A stretch of 64,000 nt of DNA, taken from positions 248,001 through 312,000 of the forward strand of contig NZ_JAEVLS010000004.1 of the NCBI RefSeq assembly GCF_016801985.1, in the 5' to 3' direction. Positions 43,852 to 53,091 of the stretch are shown in pieces. The stretch comes from Steroidobacter gossypii. GTDB taxonomy: Bacteria > Pseudomonadota > Gammaproteobacteria > Steroidobacterales > Steroidobacteraceae. Numbering within the stretch: the stretch's first letter is position 1; every line of letters begins with the position of its first letter. A model generated the notes under the pieces. The model was given only the letters and a program-made list of their open reading frames with translations. It had not been told where the DNA came from and ran no database searches. The translations under genes were made by a program, and so were the position numbers.

Positions 43852-46167
43852 TTAGAAATTCCAGGTGAGAGAAACGCCCATGGTCCGGGGCTCTCCCAAG
43901 TATTCCGCACGCACGGTCTGCGTGGACGGCGTGAGCAAATATTCCTCGTCCATCAGGTTGCGCACGAACGCCGCGAGCGACCAGCGGCCGTCTTTTGGCG
44001 TCAGCCCGATGGTTACGTTGACCAGGTCGTAAGCAGGCACGCGCAGCCCCGGATCGGCCGAAGCGCCTGTGAAATACGAGGACGTGCTCGAGTACATCGC
44101 CATGCCGCCGATCTCGCCCCACTGCCCCAGCGGCACAGCCACAATGGCGCTGAAAGCCACCTTGTCTTCGGGCGACGAGCTGAGCGGATTGCCCGTGTAC
44201 ACGGCGCCGCCAGGAATGATGAATTCGTCGTATTCCGTATCCAGCAGACCGTAGCTGGCATTGAGCGTCAGCCACTTCGCCGCCTGCAGGCGGCTCTCGA
44301 TCTCGAAGCCGTCCGAGGTTGCCGAGGCGGCGTTGTAGATGTTCAGAATGCGCGTGACATTGTCGAAAAACAGTTCCTGCTTGTCGTCATACTTCATATG
44401 AAAGGCGCTGGCGTTGATGCGCAGGCGATCCTGCCACCAGTCCGTTTTTACGCCGATCTCGTAGTTGGCGACCGTCTCGGGATCGAACGGCCGGCTCAGA
44501 GCCGCGACGCTGGTGGCATCGGTGTTGAAACCGCCGGCGGTGTAGCCCTTCGAGTAACTCACATAAGCATGCAACGGCTTCACGGGCGACCAGCTCAGCA
44601 CCGCGCGCGGCGTCCACTCGTTCCAGGATTGCTCCAGACCGCTCAGAGTGAACGAGTTCGCGGCGCGGATGCGATCGGTGCGCGTCAGCGCCGCCGTCTT
44701 GCGATCCTCGGTGTAACGGACGCCCAAGGTGAGTTGCAGTTCAGCCGGCAGCTTGATCGTGCCGTCGATGAAACCGGCGACGCTGCGGCTGTCGACCGAC
44801 TGGTCCGCCGCCTGATCCGTGACCAGCGCGCCCGTGCCCGCTGCGAACGCCCGGGTTTGCAACAGACGGCTCGCGTCCTCGTCGAGATAGTACAGACCCG
44901 CGACAACGCTCCCGAAGTCGGTTATCGGGCTTGCATAGCGGACTTCCTGCGTCAAGGCGCGCACGTCGTCGGCATCGTCGCTGACGAGTTGGCTTTGTGT
45001 CCCGCTGAGAAACAGATAGCTCGCGCCAACATTCGAGTAGATCTCCGCGGTTTCGGACTCACGCACGGCCGTGATGCTCGTGAGCTGTCCCCCGCCGACT
45101 TGCCAGTTGAGTCGCGCCGAGCCGCCCCGCTGGGTTCGCTCGAAATTCTGCTCGATGCCGAGTTCCGAAGTACGGCGATCGCCATCGTCACCCGCGCCGA
45201 TGGACGAGAGCGTGCGCCCGCCGTTTTGATCGTCGCCGTAATCGGCCCCTAGCAACATCTCCAGCGAGTCGGCGAGCTGTACACGCACTTGTGCACGCAG
45301 ATTCAGGCTGTCCTGATCGTCCTGTTCCCGACCGGTGAGCCGATCGCGTCCGTAGCCGTCACGCTCGCGAAACGCACCGGCTAGACGCAACGCGGCCCGG
45401 TCGCCCAGAGCCGCATCTCCCAGGGCTTCGACCGCATGCGTCGAGTAGTCTCCCGACGTGAGGCGCACTTTGGCGTCGTTGGTGAGATAGTCGGGCTTTC
45501 CCGTGTCGAGCACGATGGCGCCACCCGTGACATTCCGTCCAAACAACGTGCCTTGGGGCCCTCGCAGCACCTGGATGGAGTCGAGCCCGAACAATTCGAA
45601 ATCGGCGGCGCTATTGCGGGGGATGAACACGTCGTCGACCACCACCGCCACCGGCTTGTTGACGCCAATCTGGGTGAATGTGTTCGAGGCGCCGCGGATC
45701 GCGATGGTCGGGCTGCTCTGGTTGAATGAAGACACCAGCAGGCCCGGCGTGAGACGTGAGATATCGCGCAGACGCTCGAGCCGATAGCTTTCGATCGCGT
45801 TCGGACCGAAACCGGTCACCGCAATCGGCACGTCCTGGCCGCGCTCGTCACGACGCTGCGCTGTGATGACGATCTCTTCGAGCTCGACGCTATGTTCTCG
45901 TTCGATGACGATCGTGCCCGCGTCCCCGACACGCCAGTGCAGTCCGGTGCCGGAGAGCAACGCGTTCAGCGCCTCTTCGACACTGACGTTCTCAGGAATC
46001 GCGGATGTTTTCTGCCCGCGCACGGCGTCCGCGGAGAACAGGATCTCGCGCCCGGACTCCCGCCCGAGTTTGACTAGCGCCGCACCGAGATCCGCGGCGT
46101 GCGCAGTCATGCTCATTGTCCCGATCGTCAAGATCGCGCCGATGTCTCTCGCGTAGCGCCGCTTCAT
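43852..46167 (-). CDS. TonB-dependent receptor with STN signalling domain, FecA-like transducer
   Basis: 771 residues with a signal peptide ending MTAHA (residue 24). An STN domain lies at about 25-92 (LGAALVKLGRESGREILFSAD). The TonB box is LEEIVITAQRR, the plug includes VLRGPQGTLFGRNVTGGAI, and the barrel ends in TWNF. It belongs to a different receptor subfamily from the three paralogues. It lies downstream of a FecR and a sigma gene in the same orientation, the classic three-gene signalling cassette, and is followed directly by the Tat-exported hydrolase. GGAG lies 9 bases before the start. The ligand is unknown; the hydrolase suggests a cleavable organic molecule rather than a siderophore. 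Confidence 0.93.
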   Translation of the reverse strand: MKRRYARDIGAILTIGTMSMTAHAADLGAALVKLGRESGREILFSADAVRGQKTSAIPENVSVEEALNALLSGTGLHWRVGDAGTIVIEREHSVELEEIVITAQRRDERGQDVPIAVTGFGPNAIESYRLERLRDISRLTPGLLVSSFNQSSPTIAIRGASNTFTQIGVNKPVAVVVDDVFIPRNSAADFELFGLDSIQVLRGPQGTLFGRNVTGGAIVLDTGKPDYLTNDAKVRLTSGDYSTHAVEALGDAALGDRAALRLAGAFRERDGYGRDRLTGREQDDQDSLNLRAQVRVQLADSLEMLLGADYGDDQNGGRTLSSIGAGDDGDRRTSELGIEQNFERTQRGGSARLNWQVGGGQLTSITAVRESETAEIYSNVGASYLFLSGTQSQLVSDDADDVRALTQEVRYASPITDFGSVVAGLYYLDEDASRLLQTRAFAAGTGALVTDQAADQSVDSRSVAGFIDGTIKLPAELQLTLGVRYTEDRKTAALTRTDRIRAANSFTLSGLEQSWNEWTPRAVLSWSPVKPLHAYVSYSKGYTAGGFNTDATSVAALSRPFDPETVANYEIGVKTDWWQDRLRINASAFHMKYDDKQELFFDNVTRILNIYNAASATSDGFEIESRLQAAKWLTLNASYGLLDTEYDEFIIPGGAVYTGNPLSSSPEDKVAFSAIVAVPLGQWGEIGGMAMYSSTSSYFTGASADPGLRVPAYDLVNVTIGLTPKDGRWSLAAFVRNLMDEEYLLTPSTQTVRAEYLGEPRTMGVSLTWNF

Positions 46168-46238
46168 ATCGAACTCTCCGGAAACGAACCTGGTGTCTAG
46201 CCAGGAACGTGGCCGCTGCGCGCTTCCACACCGGATTT

Positions 46239-47225
46239 TTATGGAGCTTTTATGACAGTGCCGGAAGCGCTCGACTCCAGCGCAAGAGGAAACAATTGTG
46301 TCATGAACCGAGCGAAGCGCTCCGGCTCGCCCACGCGAAACGTGCCGCTGACGCGATACTCGCCGAGGCGTGGATCGGCCAGGGTGATGGGCCGATGCGT
46401 GTAGCGATTGACCTCGGCGACGGCTTCCGCGAGCGGCGTATCTTCGAAGGACAGCAAGCCCGAGCGCCAGCTGGCGAGGCGCTCGACATCGACCTGCTTC
46501 ACGCTCACCGCGCCATCTGGACGAGACATCAAGGCTTGGCCGGCCACGAGCATTTCCGCGGCAGCGGCGAGCGTCGAACCCGAGTCCACACGCACTGCTC
46601 CTTCCAGGACAGACACACTGACCTCTTCATCCTCCACGCGCACATCGAACACAGTACCGACGGCTGTGACGACTTTATCGCCGGCATAGACGCGAAACGG
46701 CGTTGGCTGTCCATGCGCGACCGCAAACAGCGCCTGGCCGTTCAACAAGCGGACCTTGCGTTCGGCGGCCTCATACGCCACGTGAACGGCAGTCGCCGTG
46801 TTGAGCGTGACGACAGATCCATCTGCGAGGGGAACGGTGGATCGCTCTCCGATCTCCGTTACATACACAGGCGCCTCGAGGTTCGACTGTTTGAAAACAT
46901 TCCATCCAAACGCGCCTGATAGACCGATCGCCAACACGCAGGCGGCCCATCCTGCGACCCTGCGCGCGCCGAAAGATCTGTCGACCGGCGCCGACAAAGC
47001 CGCCTCGCGAAGTTCCAAGATGTCAGGGTGAGCTGCGTGTCGGTCCATCTCCGTCAGCGTAGCCATCGCAGCGTAGTAAGCGTCCGAGTGTCGGCTATCC
47101 GCAGCGAGCCAGGCGTCCCGCCGAGCACGGTCTCGTTCGCTCATTGTCTGTTTCGCCGCGAGGGCCCAGGCGGCCGCGGACTGCGATATCGATTGGGCCT
47201 CAGCGGGTGACTTCATTGTGTTCAT
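46239..47225 (-). CDS. FecR-family anti-sigma factor / signal transducer
   Basis: 328 residues from the ATG at 47225, which overlaps the sigma-factor stop (ATGA). The N-terminal cytoplasmic part has the typical SAAAWALAAKQT...RRDAWLAADSRHSDAYYAA helices. One membrane span lies at about 88-110, then the FecR domain (ERSTVPLADGSVVTLNTATAV) and a C-terminal STN-binding module (LLSFEDTPLAEAVAEVNRY). It should couple the STN receptor downstream to the sigma factor upstream. Confidence 0.9.
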   Translation of the reverse strand: MNTMKSPAEAQSISQSAAAWALAAKQTMSERDRARRDAWLAADSRHSDAYYAAMATLTEMDRHAAHPDILELREAALSAPVDRSFGARRVAGWAACVLAIGLSGAFGWNVFKQSNLEAPVYVTEIGERSTVPLADGSVVTLNTATAVHVAYEAAERKVRLLNGQALFAVAHGQPTPFRVYAGDKVVTAVGTVFDVRVEDEEVSVSVLEGAVRVDSGSTLAAAAEMLVAGQALMSRPDGAVSVKQVDVERLASWRSGLLSFEDTPLAEAVAEVNRYTHRPITLADPRLGEYRVSGTFRVGEPERFARFMTQLFPLALESSASGTVIKAP

Positions 47226-47794
47226 CGGTTCAGCCGCATGGTCAGATGAGTCACGGCCTTGAGCACGTGCTTTTCCACTGCGCTCACCGAGATGCCGAGC
47301 CGGGCCGCCACCTCCGCGTATCGCATCTGTTCCAGCCGCACGAGCAGAAAAGCGTTGCGGGTTCGCTCGGGCAGCTCCAGCAGCCCGGCCCGCAGCAACT
47401 CCAAGGACTGCTTGCCTTCGATGACTGCATCCGTGCTGTGGTCGGCCACCGCGTGCAGTTGCTCCTCGTACTGCTCGTGAGACTGACTGGATCGCGCATT
47501 GGCTCGGCGCCGATGGTCGATCGCCACCGAAGCCGCAGTCTCGAACAGATACCCGGACACATTCGCCATGCCCGCCAGTCCCTGCCGCTTCGAGAGCCGC
47601 ACGAACACCTCCTGAATCGCGTCCTCGACATCCCTCTCCGGCAGCCGCCTGCGATGAAAATAGCGCGCCAGCGCCGGCCGGAACTGCTCCGACAGCGCGC
47701 TCACCAATTCCTGATCGGCCAACTCGACGTTCCAGCGGGGCGTGCCCATGTCTCCAGGAACGCAAGCCCCGTCGGTTTCCACAACACGGTCCAT
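47222..47794 (-). CDS. ECF sigma factor, FecI type (second pair)
   Basis: 190 residues. Region 2 is visible in RDVEDAIQEVFVRLSKR, and region 4 as LPERTRNAFLLVRLEQMRYAEVAARLGISVSAVEKHVLKA. It is translationally coupled to the FecR gene, followed by the STN receptor and the hydrolase, forming a complete four-gene cell-surface signalling operon. The promoter should lie in the 125-bp gap to the HxlR gene, which also contains a relic of a TonB receptor. Confidence 0.9.
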   Translation of the reverse strand: MDRVVETDGACVPGDMGTPRWNVELADQELVSALSEQFRPALARYFHRRRLPERDVEDAIQEVFVRLSKRQGLAGMANVSGYLFETAASVAIDHRRRANARSSQSHEQYEEQLHAVADHSTDAVIEGKQSLELLRAGLLELPERTRNAFLLVRLEQMRYAEVAARLGISVSAVEKHVLKAVTHLTMRLNR

Positions 47795-47876
47795 CCAGCT
47801 CGTGTACTGGATTTCAGCGTCTTTTTCATGACACTTTCATGTCACTCGCCAGGGCTGGGTAGCCGCTGCGCCGCAC

Positions 47877-47948
47877 GAGTTCGCCTACCGGCCAAACAGT
47901 TGTTCCTGACTGCGCATCGTCAACGGCGTCGGCGGCTCGTCACCTTCG
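47877..47948 (-). pseudogene. 72-bp relic of a TonB receptor plug region
   Basis: This stretch aligns without gaps to 42223-42294, inside the third TonB receptor gene, with 7 mismatches counted by eye. Translated on the minus strand it reads EPPTPLTMRSQEQLFGR, a stop (TAG at 47885-47887), then ANS. This matches EAPTPLTVLSQEQLFGQSANS of the intact receptor. It carries a nonsense codon, has no barrel and supplies the end of the HxlR reading frame. Confidence 0.8.
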
Positions 47949-48426
47949 GCCTCGGCGCAACGCTGCGCGGTTTACATTTTTCGCCGGCGCCCTGGACACG
48001 CGTGTCATTCCAGCGAAGCGCGCGGCCGTCCGCTGACCGAAGTTCCAGACGAGCGACGGGCTCGCCATTTGTGACATCGATGAGAAATGAATGGCGCTCC
48101 CCACGGCGATACAGGTGATCTTCGCCCCATTGGCGAAGCGCGACGATGACGAGGAACAGCTCTCGACCCCGCTCCGTCAGGACGTAGTCCCGGTAGGCAC
48201 TGCCATCTGAAGCCGGCTCCGTCGCGAGCACGCCGCGTTCGACCAGATCGCGCAGTCGGGCCGACAACATTCCTTTGGCGATACCGAGGCCGGTTTGGAA
48301 AGCGCTGAAGCGCCGCACGCCGTCGAAGGCGTCGCGGATGATCAGCAACGACCACCAATCGCCGATGACATGCAGCGCCCGGGCGACCGGACAATCCGCA
48401 TCCGCCAAACTGATCCGCTTCGCCAT
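47920..48426 (-). CDS. HxlR-family transcriptional regulator
   Basis: 168 residues. The winged helix (about 8-105) shows the family features: DCPVARALHVIGDWWSLLIIRDAF with Cys12, FSAFQTGLGIAKGMLSARLRDLVERGVL, and YVLTERGREL. HxlR proteins bind short palindromes and often respond to aldehydes or quinones through the conserved Cys. The gene diverges from an MFS exporter, and a perfect palindrome lies between them, a typical local repressor arrangement. The last nine or so codons and the stop fall within the 72-bp receptor relic, so the basic tail (TSRRRR) is probably not ancestral. Confidence 0.85.
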   Translation of the reverse strand: MAKRISLADADCPVARALHVIGDWWSLLIIRDAFDGVRRFSAFQTGLGIAKGMLSARLRDLVERGVLATEPASDGSAYRDYVLTERGRELFLVIVALRQWGEDHLYRRGERHSFLIDVTNGEPVARLELRSADGRALRWNDTRVQGAGEKCKPRSVAPRPKVTSRRRR

Positions 48427-48451
48427 CGCCGCCTCCGAAATCCCGTTTCTG

Positions 48452-48466
48452 GTTCTAAATTAGAAC
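48452..48466. promoter_or_regulatory. Candidate HxlR operator
   Basis: A perfect 15-base palindrome, GTTCTAA-A-TTAGAAC, stands out as an AT-rich patch 26 bases upstream of the hxlR-like start codon, in the divergent gap to the exporter. Such short palindromes are usual HxlR binding sites. Confidence 0.55.
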
Positions 48467-48486
48467 TAGACGTCGCGACACGCAAG

Positions 48487-48505
48487 TGGTCTTAATATAG
48501 GACCA
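48487..48505 (+). promoter_or_regulatory. Putative exporter promoter within an inverted repeat
   Basis: TGGTC (48487-48491) and GACCA (48501-48505) flank TTAATATAG. This contains TAATAT (48493-48498), a good -10 hexamer 27 bases before the exporter ATG. The -35 is not clear. A repressor bound here would block RNA polymerase. Confidence 0.35.
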
Positions 48506-48525
48506 TTGGTTCGGTTGCGACACGC

Positions 48526-49758
48526 ATGACGGAGCTGGCAGGTCATAGTATCGAGACGGATTGCGCCAGCTCGCACTCACGGCGCCAGTGCAGCGAGCTG
48601 ACAAACCTTCTGCTGCTCACCCTGGCCATTACATGCGCGATCAGCGTCGCGAACATCTACTATGCGCAGCCGTTGCTCGCCTCGATGGCCGCCACCTTCT
48701 CGATCAGTGCCGCCTCCATCGGCCTGGTCATCACATTGACCCAAGTGGGCTATGCGCTCGGCCTGCTGCTCGTCGTGCCGCTCGGCGATGTTGTCGATCG
48801 CCGCAAGCTGGTACTCATTCAAACAATGCTTTCGGCGATGGCTCTGGTCGCTGTGGGCAAGGCGGACGATGTCGGTGTGCTGTTCGGTGCGATGATCGCT
48901 GTTGGGCTGCTGGCGGTGGTGGTGCAAGTTCTCGTCGCTTACACCGCGACGCTCGCCGCGCCCGCCCAGCGTGGCCGCGCGGTGGGAATCGTGACCAGCG
49001 GCGTGGTGATCGGAATTCTCTCCGCCCGTCTGATATCCGGCGTCATCGCCGACCTGGGCGGCTGGAGATCCGTTTATCTCAGTTCCGCTGCGCTGATGTT
49101 GTTCATGACCGTGCCGCTTGCCCGGCTCTTGCCTGCCAATGCCGCCACGCCGACATCAGAAAGCTACGCGAGCATCCTTCGCTCTATTCCCACGCTGTTC
49201 CTGCGTGATCGCTTTCTCCGGGCCCGCGCCGTCCTGGCTATATTCACTTTCGCGAGCTTCAGCACGTTGTGGACCGCACTCGCCCTGCCCCTGAGCGCAG
49301 CGCCTCTGTCCCTCTCGCATACACAAATCGGTCTGTTCGGCCTTGCCGGGCTGATCGGTGCGCTCGCCGCCAGCGGCGCCGGCAGCCTTGCCGACCGCGG
49401 ACTTGGACAACGGACGACAGGAATCTCGCTGGCCCTTCTGACTCTTTCCTGGTGGCCCATCGCACTCCTGCCTTCCTCGTTGCTTGCTCTCGCGAGCGGC
49501 GTCATTTTGCTAGATCTCGCGGTGCAAGCGATTCACGTGACCAACCAGACCGCGATGTTTGCTGCGTATCCTGCCGCCCGCAGCCGCCTCGTCGGCGGCT
49601 ACATGGTGTTCTATTCCATCGGCAGCGGCCTCGGCGCCATCTCGTCGACCGCCATCTACTCAGCTCTGGGCTGGACTGGCGTCGCTGCTCTAGGCGCAAC
49701 CTTCAGCGCTGCGGGCCTCTTGTTCTGGTGGTTCACAGCACGCACTTCTCCCTCGTGA
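48526..49758 (+). CDS. MFS transporter (YgaY-like drug/aromatic exporter)
   Basis: 410 residues with about 12 hydrophobic segments after a polar leader of 25 residues. The first segment (LAITCAISVANIYYAQPLL) and the loop VPLGDVVDRRKLVLIQ are typical of MFS exporters of the YgaY/arabinose-efflux group. A second-half loop has GAGSLADRGLGQRT. It is divergent from the HxlR regulator, as is common for efflux pumps controlled by toxic aldehydes, quinones or drugs. It converges on the DUF4450 gene with only 9 bases between the stops. Confidence 0.88.
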   Translation: MTELAGHSIETDCASSHSRRQCSELTNLLLLTLAITCAISVANIYYAQPLLASMAATFSISAASIGLVITLTQVGYALGLLLVVPLGDVVDRRKLVLIQTMLSAMALVAVGKADDVGVLFGAMIAVGLLAVVVQVLVAYTATLAAPAQRGRAVGIVTSGVVIGILSARLISGVIADLGGWRSVYLSSAALMLFMTVPLARLLPANAATPTSESYASILRSIPTLFLRDRFLRARAVLAIFTFASFSTLWTALALPLSAAPLSLSHTQIGLFGLAGLIGALAASGAGSLADRGLGQRTTGISLALLTLSWWPIALLPSSLLALASGVILLDLAVQAIHVTNQTAMFAAYPAARSRLVGGYMVFYSIGSGLGAISSTAIYSALGWTGVAALGATFSAAGLLFWWFTARTSPS

Positions 49759-49767
49759 CAGCCCATC

Positions 49768-52700
49768 TCAGGCAATCGACAGCGCCATCACGCCGATGCT
49801 GACCTCCGGCGACAAGGTCTCCAGTTCGATCGCCGTCACGTCGGTATTTGGATCCAGCGCGATGAGCATCACGGTGCCGCGGGTGTGCGAATCGAAGTCG
49901 ATCGTTACGGGAGGGCGCTTGGGTAAGGCGAAGGCATCGCGGGCGTAGCTGTACTTGCCGTTGACGGACCAGAAATCGTGTGGGTGATGGATGGGATGCT
50001 GGGTTCGCTGGCCGTTTGCGTAGAGCACGGAGAGCCGGGCGTTTTCGATCTGCGCCTGCATTTGATTGGTGGTTCCCGATAGCAGCACCGCAAGCTGCCG
50101 ACCGCGAGCAACGATGGGCAGTTGCCGAGAGGTCGGGTAGTTGGACCATGTGGAAGTGAGCGCGATATTGCGCGACTCGGGGCCGAGATCGAACGGGACG
50201 CCGTTCGAAGCGACAACGCGACCGCCGCGAGCGAAGCGGCCCATGCCGAGCACGGGTGGTTTGACGCCCCAATAGCTGTGTGTCCAGGCAGTCCAGCCGT
50301 CGATTCCCAACTGCGCCGAGCAAGGCAGCCGCGGTTCGAGATAGCGTTGCTGATAAATGGCGGTGAGTGCGGCGTCGAGTTTTCCTTCCAAAGAAAGCGT
50401 GCGCCACGCGTTTGTTGGAGCGGGAACAAGCGAGGGCGGCGGGGCGGTCGCGGGCGCGACTTCCAGCCGGAGTAACTGCCGCCATCGTGCAGCGCCGTTT
50501 GTCACATCGGCAAACACCAAGTGGCGACCGGCCTTCGCCACCACGCGACCGCGGAGGCGACCGTTTGAGATACGCGCATCTGAAAGCACGCCCTGAGGAT
50601 CTTGCCAGCCGGTGATCGCACCACCCTCCGCCATCAGCATCACCTCGGATCCCGCCACGACCCACGTAAAAGAGGAAAGTCGCCCGGCGAAGTCAGGTTC
50701 GAACGGCACCTCGCCGGCGAGCGATCGCCCTTGCCCGGTATACAGAACCGCAGGACGACCAAGCCCCGGCTCCATGGTCGCACCCTCCGGAACGCGCGCG
50801 GAGGATCGCTGTGGCACGAGCAGCTCGATTCGCCAATCTCTAGCCGTGGTGACTGCCCAGCGCTCGCGTCCGCCATCGCGCCGGAACGACAATGTGAAAT
50901 CGGGCGTGGCGAACTCGGCATGATCCCAATCCTCCGGCAGATTGGGCGCGATGCGAACGGTGTCGGAAGGTGCATCGGGACGCCACCCGAACACGCCTTC
51001 GACAATAGCGCGTGCGTACAGGCTGCTCGGGTCGCTGAAATCGGTAGAGGAATACGTGTTGCCAGGGGGCTCGCAGAGCAACCCGCCGGGCACCGCTGAA
51101 CCGTACATGGATTGCAGATAGATCCCGCGCAACAGATCCCAACCGTCTTCAACCATGCCTACTTTGAATGCGGCGATGGCCGTGTGCAGCGTGTCGGCAT
51201 TGTCGAGCTCGCGCACGGACCAAACATCCGGCACGAAATTCGATGTGTACACCAACGATCCACCGGCCGGCTGACGCACGCGCTCCAGACCCCAGTCGGC
51301 GTAATCGATGATCTGAATGCCTTGATCGCGACTGACCACGCCGCAGTCCACAGGGATGTTGACCGAATACAACGTCGCATCCTCATGCACGCGACGATAA
51401 GGCTCAGGCTCGATCGATTCGGCGAGATGGCCTCGCTCCGGCAACCACAGCACGCGCTCCAACGCCTTGCGGGACAGTTCAGCTCGTTCTCGATGAGCCT
51501 TGGCCGCAGCAGCATCGCCCTGTCGCTCCGCCATGCGTGCGGCCGCCTCGTGGCCGCGAATGACATACGACGTCGCATGCGACACACCCGAGCCGTAATA
51601 CCACATCGAATCGCTGGCCCACGTGTTCAAGTAGGCTTCGTAAAGTCCATCGTTGTCTGGATCGAACAGGTCGCGCTCCCAATCCAGGTGACGCTGCAAC
51701 GCTGGCAGCAGCGCTCGCTCCAGCTCGGGATCGGCCGTCGCTTCCCACGCGTGAATGAGCTGATCGAAGAACACCGCCTGCATGTCGTAACGTTTAGTGT
51801 CCACCGGCATGTGGCCCGCGCCCCAGAAGCGCGATTCCTTCGCAATGGGCAAGGTCAGCAGGCGTTCCGGATCCAGCACGCATTCGCCGCCACCGGTGAG
51901 CACCTGTGTCGGCAAGTAGTGGTCGGCGACAACGCGCATGCGATCGTGCCAGCCCAGTGAAGTGGAGCCGTAGAACGTGCGCCAGCCCAGGTACGGCATG
52001 TTCCAGGCCATCGCGCCATGAACCATCTTTGGCTTGTAAAAGATCGCATCCAGCACGGTGGTCACGCATGGAACGCTCGCATCCAGATAAGGGTCCGGCG
52101 TGCGACAACGCACTCGATTCGCAAGCATCTGCACGCGTGCCTCCGCCGCAGCGAATGCAGCGGGCAAATCGGCTGCAGTGAGCGGCGCCAACATTGCAGC
52201 GCCCGGCGTCGATTGCGTCACTTCCTGTTCCGCTGCGAACAGAATCGGCGTGGCCGCTGAAACACTCGCCACTGCTACCGGTAGCATCGCGGCCGACGTG
52301 ACCGCAAGGCGCGCCGGATCGTTCCACATCGATGCATCAGCGACGCGAAAGGCAGCTCTCGTCGCTACGCCTCGCACGCGCGCGCGATCATCGGCGCGCG
52401 CAATTCCGAAGGCATCGCCCTCCACTCTCACGCGATTGCCGACACAAATCTCCGGCGCGAAGCTTTGCTCGAGCTCGTTCAGGTGAGGAACATACGAGCC
52501 ACCTTGATGACTGTCGTGCGACTTCTGCACGGACGGATGCAGACCGGGATCCGCCTGTGCAAACAGATTTCCGTTCGAATGATTCAGCAAGCCGCCATAA
52601 AACAACAGTACCTGATCCTCAGCGCGCGCGTTGTCACAAGAGATGCGAGTGACGAAGCCCGAGCGCTCTTCAGCAAGCGGCATCACCTCCACTGTGACGA

Positions 52701-53091
52701 TCAGATCGGCGAAGCGCGAATCGCGCACGACCCAGCGCTGCCGCCCGGCGAGGTAGCTCGCCTCGATCTCAGCACAATCGTGCAACCACGCACCTCTACC
52801 ATCGCGCAACAACGCGACGGCGAAAGTGCCGAGCGGCACAGGCTTGGAAAGCAAGCGCACCAGAGGCCGATCGCCTGCGAGCGCCACGGATGGCCGGTGA
52901 TATCCGTAAAGCGGCCGATTGCCAAAGCGTTTGCCGTTACGGATCGAGATACCTTCCGGCGTCGGCGTGTAAAGCGTGCCTCCCTCCCCGCCACGGCTCG
53001 GCGTCGGCAGCGCTTCCGCCAGCAACGACCGACGCCCAAGCACACCCAGCACAGCGCTGGATAAAAGAAAGGAACGACGACTCAACGGCAT
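49768..53091 (-). CDS. Tat-exported DUF4450 / six-hairpin glycosidase-like protein
   Basis: 1107 residues with a twin-arginine signal (SRRSFLLSSAVL). Residues of about 40-330 match DUF4450, with ISIRNGKRFGNRPLYGYHRPSVALAGDRP at the start. The middle region, about 340-760, is an (alpha/alpha)6 barrel like those of glycosidases in the GH78/GH106/GH95 range (GAGHMPVDTKRYDMQAVFFDQLIHAWEA, SDSMWYYGSGVSHATSYV). Beta-sandwich domains finish the protein. Such proteins act on side-chain sugars, such as rhamnose, of complex polysaccharides. The catalytic acid cannot be assigned by eye. It lies downstream of a beta-helix lyase-like gene with a gap of about 240 bp. Confidence 0.8.
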   Translation of the reverse strand: MPLSRRSFLLSSAVLGVLGRRSLLAEALPTPSRGGEGGTLYTPTPEGISIRNGKRFGNRPLYGYHRPSVALAGDRPLVRLLSKPVPLGTFAVALLRDGRGAWLHDCAEIEASYLAGRQRWVVRDSRFADLIVTVEVMPLAEERSGFVTRISCDNARAEDQVLLFYGGLLNHSNGNLFAQADPGLHPSVQKSHDSHQGGSYVPHLNELEQSFAPEICVGNRVRVEGDAFGIARADDRARVRGVATRAAFRVADASMWNDPARLAVTSAAMLPVAVASVSAATPILFAAEQEVTQSTPGAAMLAPLTAADLPAAFAAAEARVQMLANRVRCRTPDPYLDASVPCVTTVLDAIFYKPKMVHGAMAWNMPYLGWRTFYGSTSLGWHDRMRVVADHYLPTQVLTGGGECVLDPERLLTLPIAKESRFWGAGHMPVDTKRYDMQAVFFDQLIHAWEATADPELERALLPALQRHLDWERDLFDPDNDGLYEAYLNTWASDSMWYYGSGVSHATSYVIRGHEAAARMAERQGDAAAAKAHRERAELSRKALERVLWLPERGHLAESIEPEPYRRVHEDATLYSVNIPVDCGVVSRDQGIQIIDYADWGLERVRQPAGGSLVYTSNFVPDVWSVRELDNADTLHTAIAAFKVGMVEDGWDLLRGIYLQSMYGSAVPGGLLCEPPGNTYSSTDFSDPSSLYARAIVEGVFGWRPDAPSDTVRIAPNLPEDWDHAEFATPDFTLSFRRDGGRERWAVTTARDWRIELLVPQRSSARVPEGATMEPGLGRPAVLYTGQGRSLAGEVPFEPDFAGRLSSFTWVVAGSEVMLMAEGGAITGWQDPQGVLSDARISNGRLRGRVVAKAGRHLVFADVTNGAARWRQLLRLEVAPATAPPPSLVPAPTNAWRTLSLEGKLDAALTAIYQQRYLEPRLPCSAQLGIDGWTAWTHSYWGVKPPVLGMGRFARGGRVVASNGVPFDLGPESRNIALTSTWSNYPTSRQLPIVARGRQLAVLLSGTTNQMQAQIENARLSVLYANGQRTQHPIHHPHDFWSVNGKYSYARDAFALPKRPPVTIDFDSHTRGTVMLIALDPNTDVTAIELETLSPEVSIGVMALSIA

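Noticed and set aside
43318-45252. A 644-codon plus-strand frame opposite the hydrolase and STN receptor genes
   Set aside because: Shadow frame: composition is Arg/Val/Gly-rich noise, while the minus strand encodes complete, recognisable proteins.
47144-48118. Plus-strand frame covering the sigma gene, the gap and part of the HxlR gene
   Set aside because: It runs antisense to the sigma factor. Its resemblance to another antisense frame at 41568-42539 is explained by the 72-bp receptor relic, not by a real protein.
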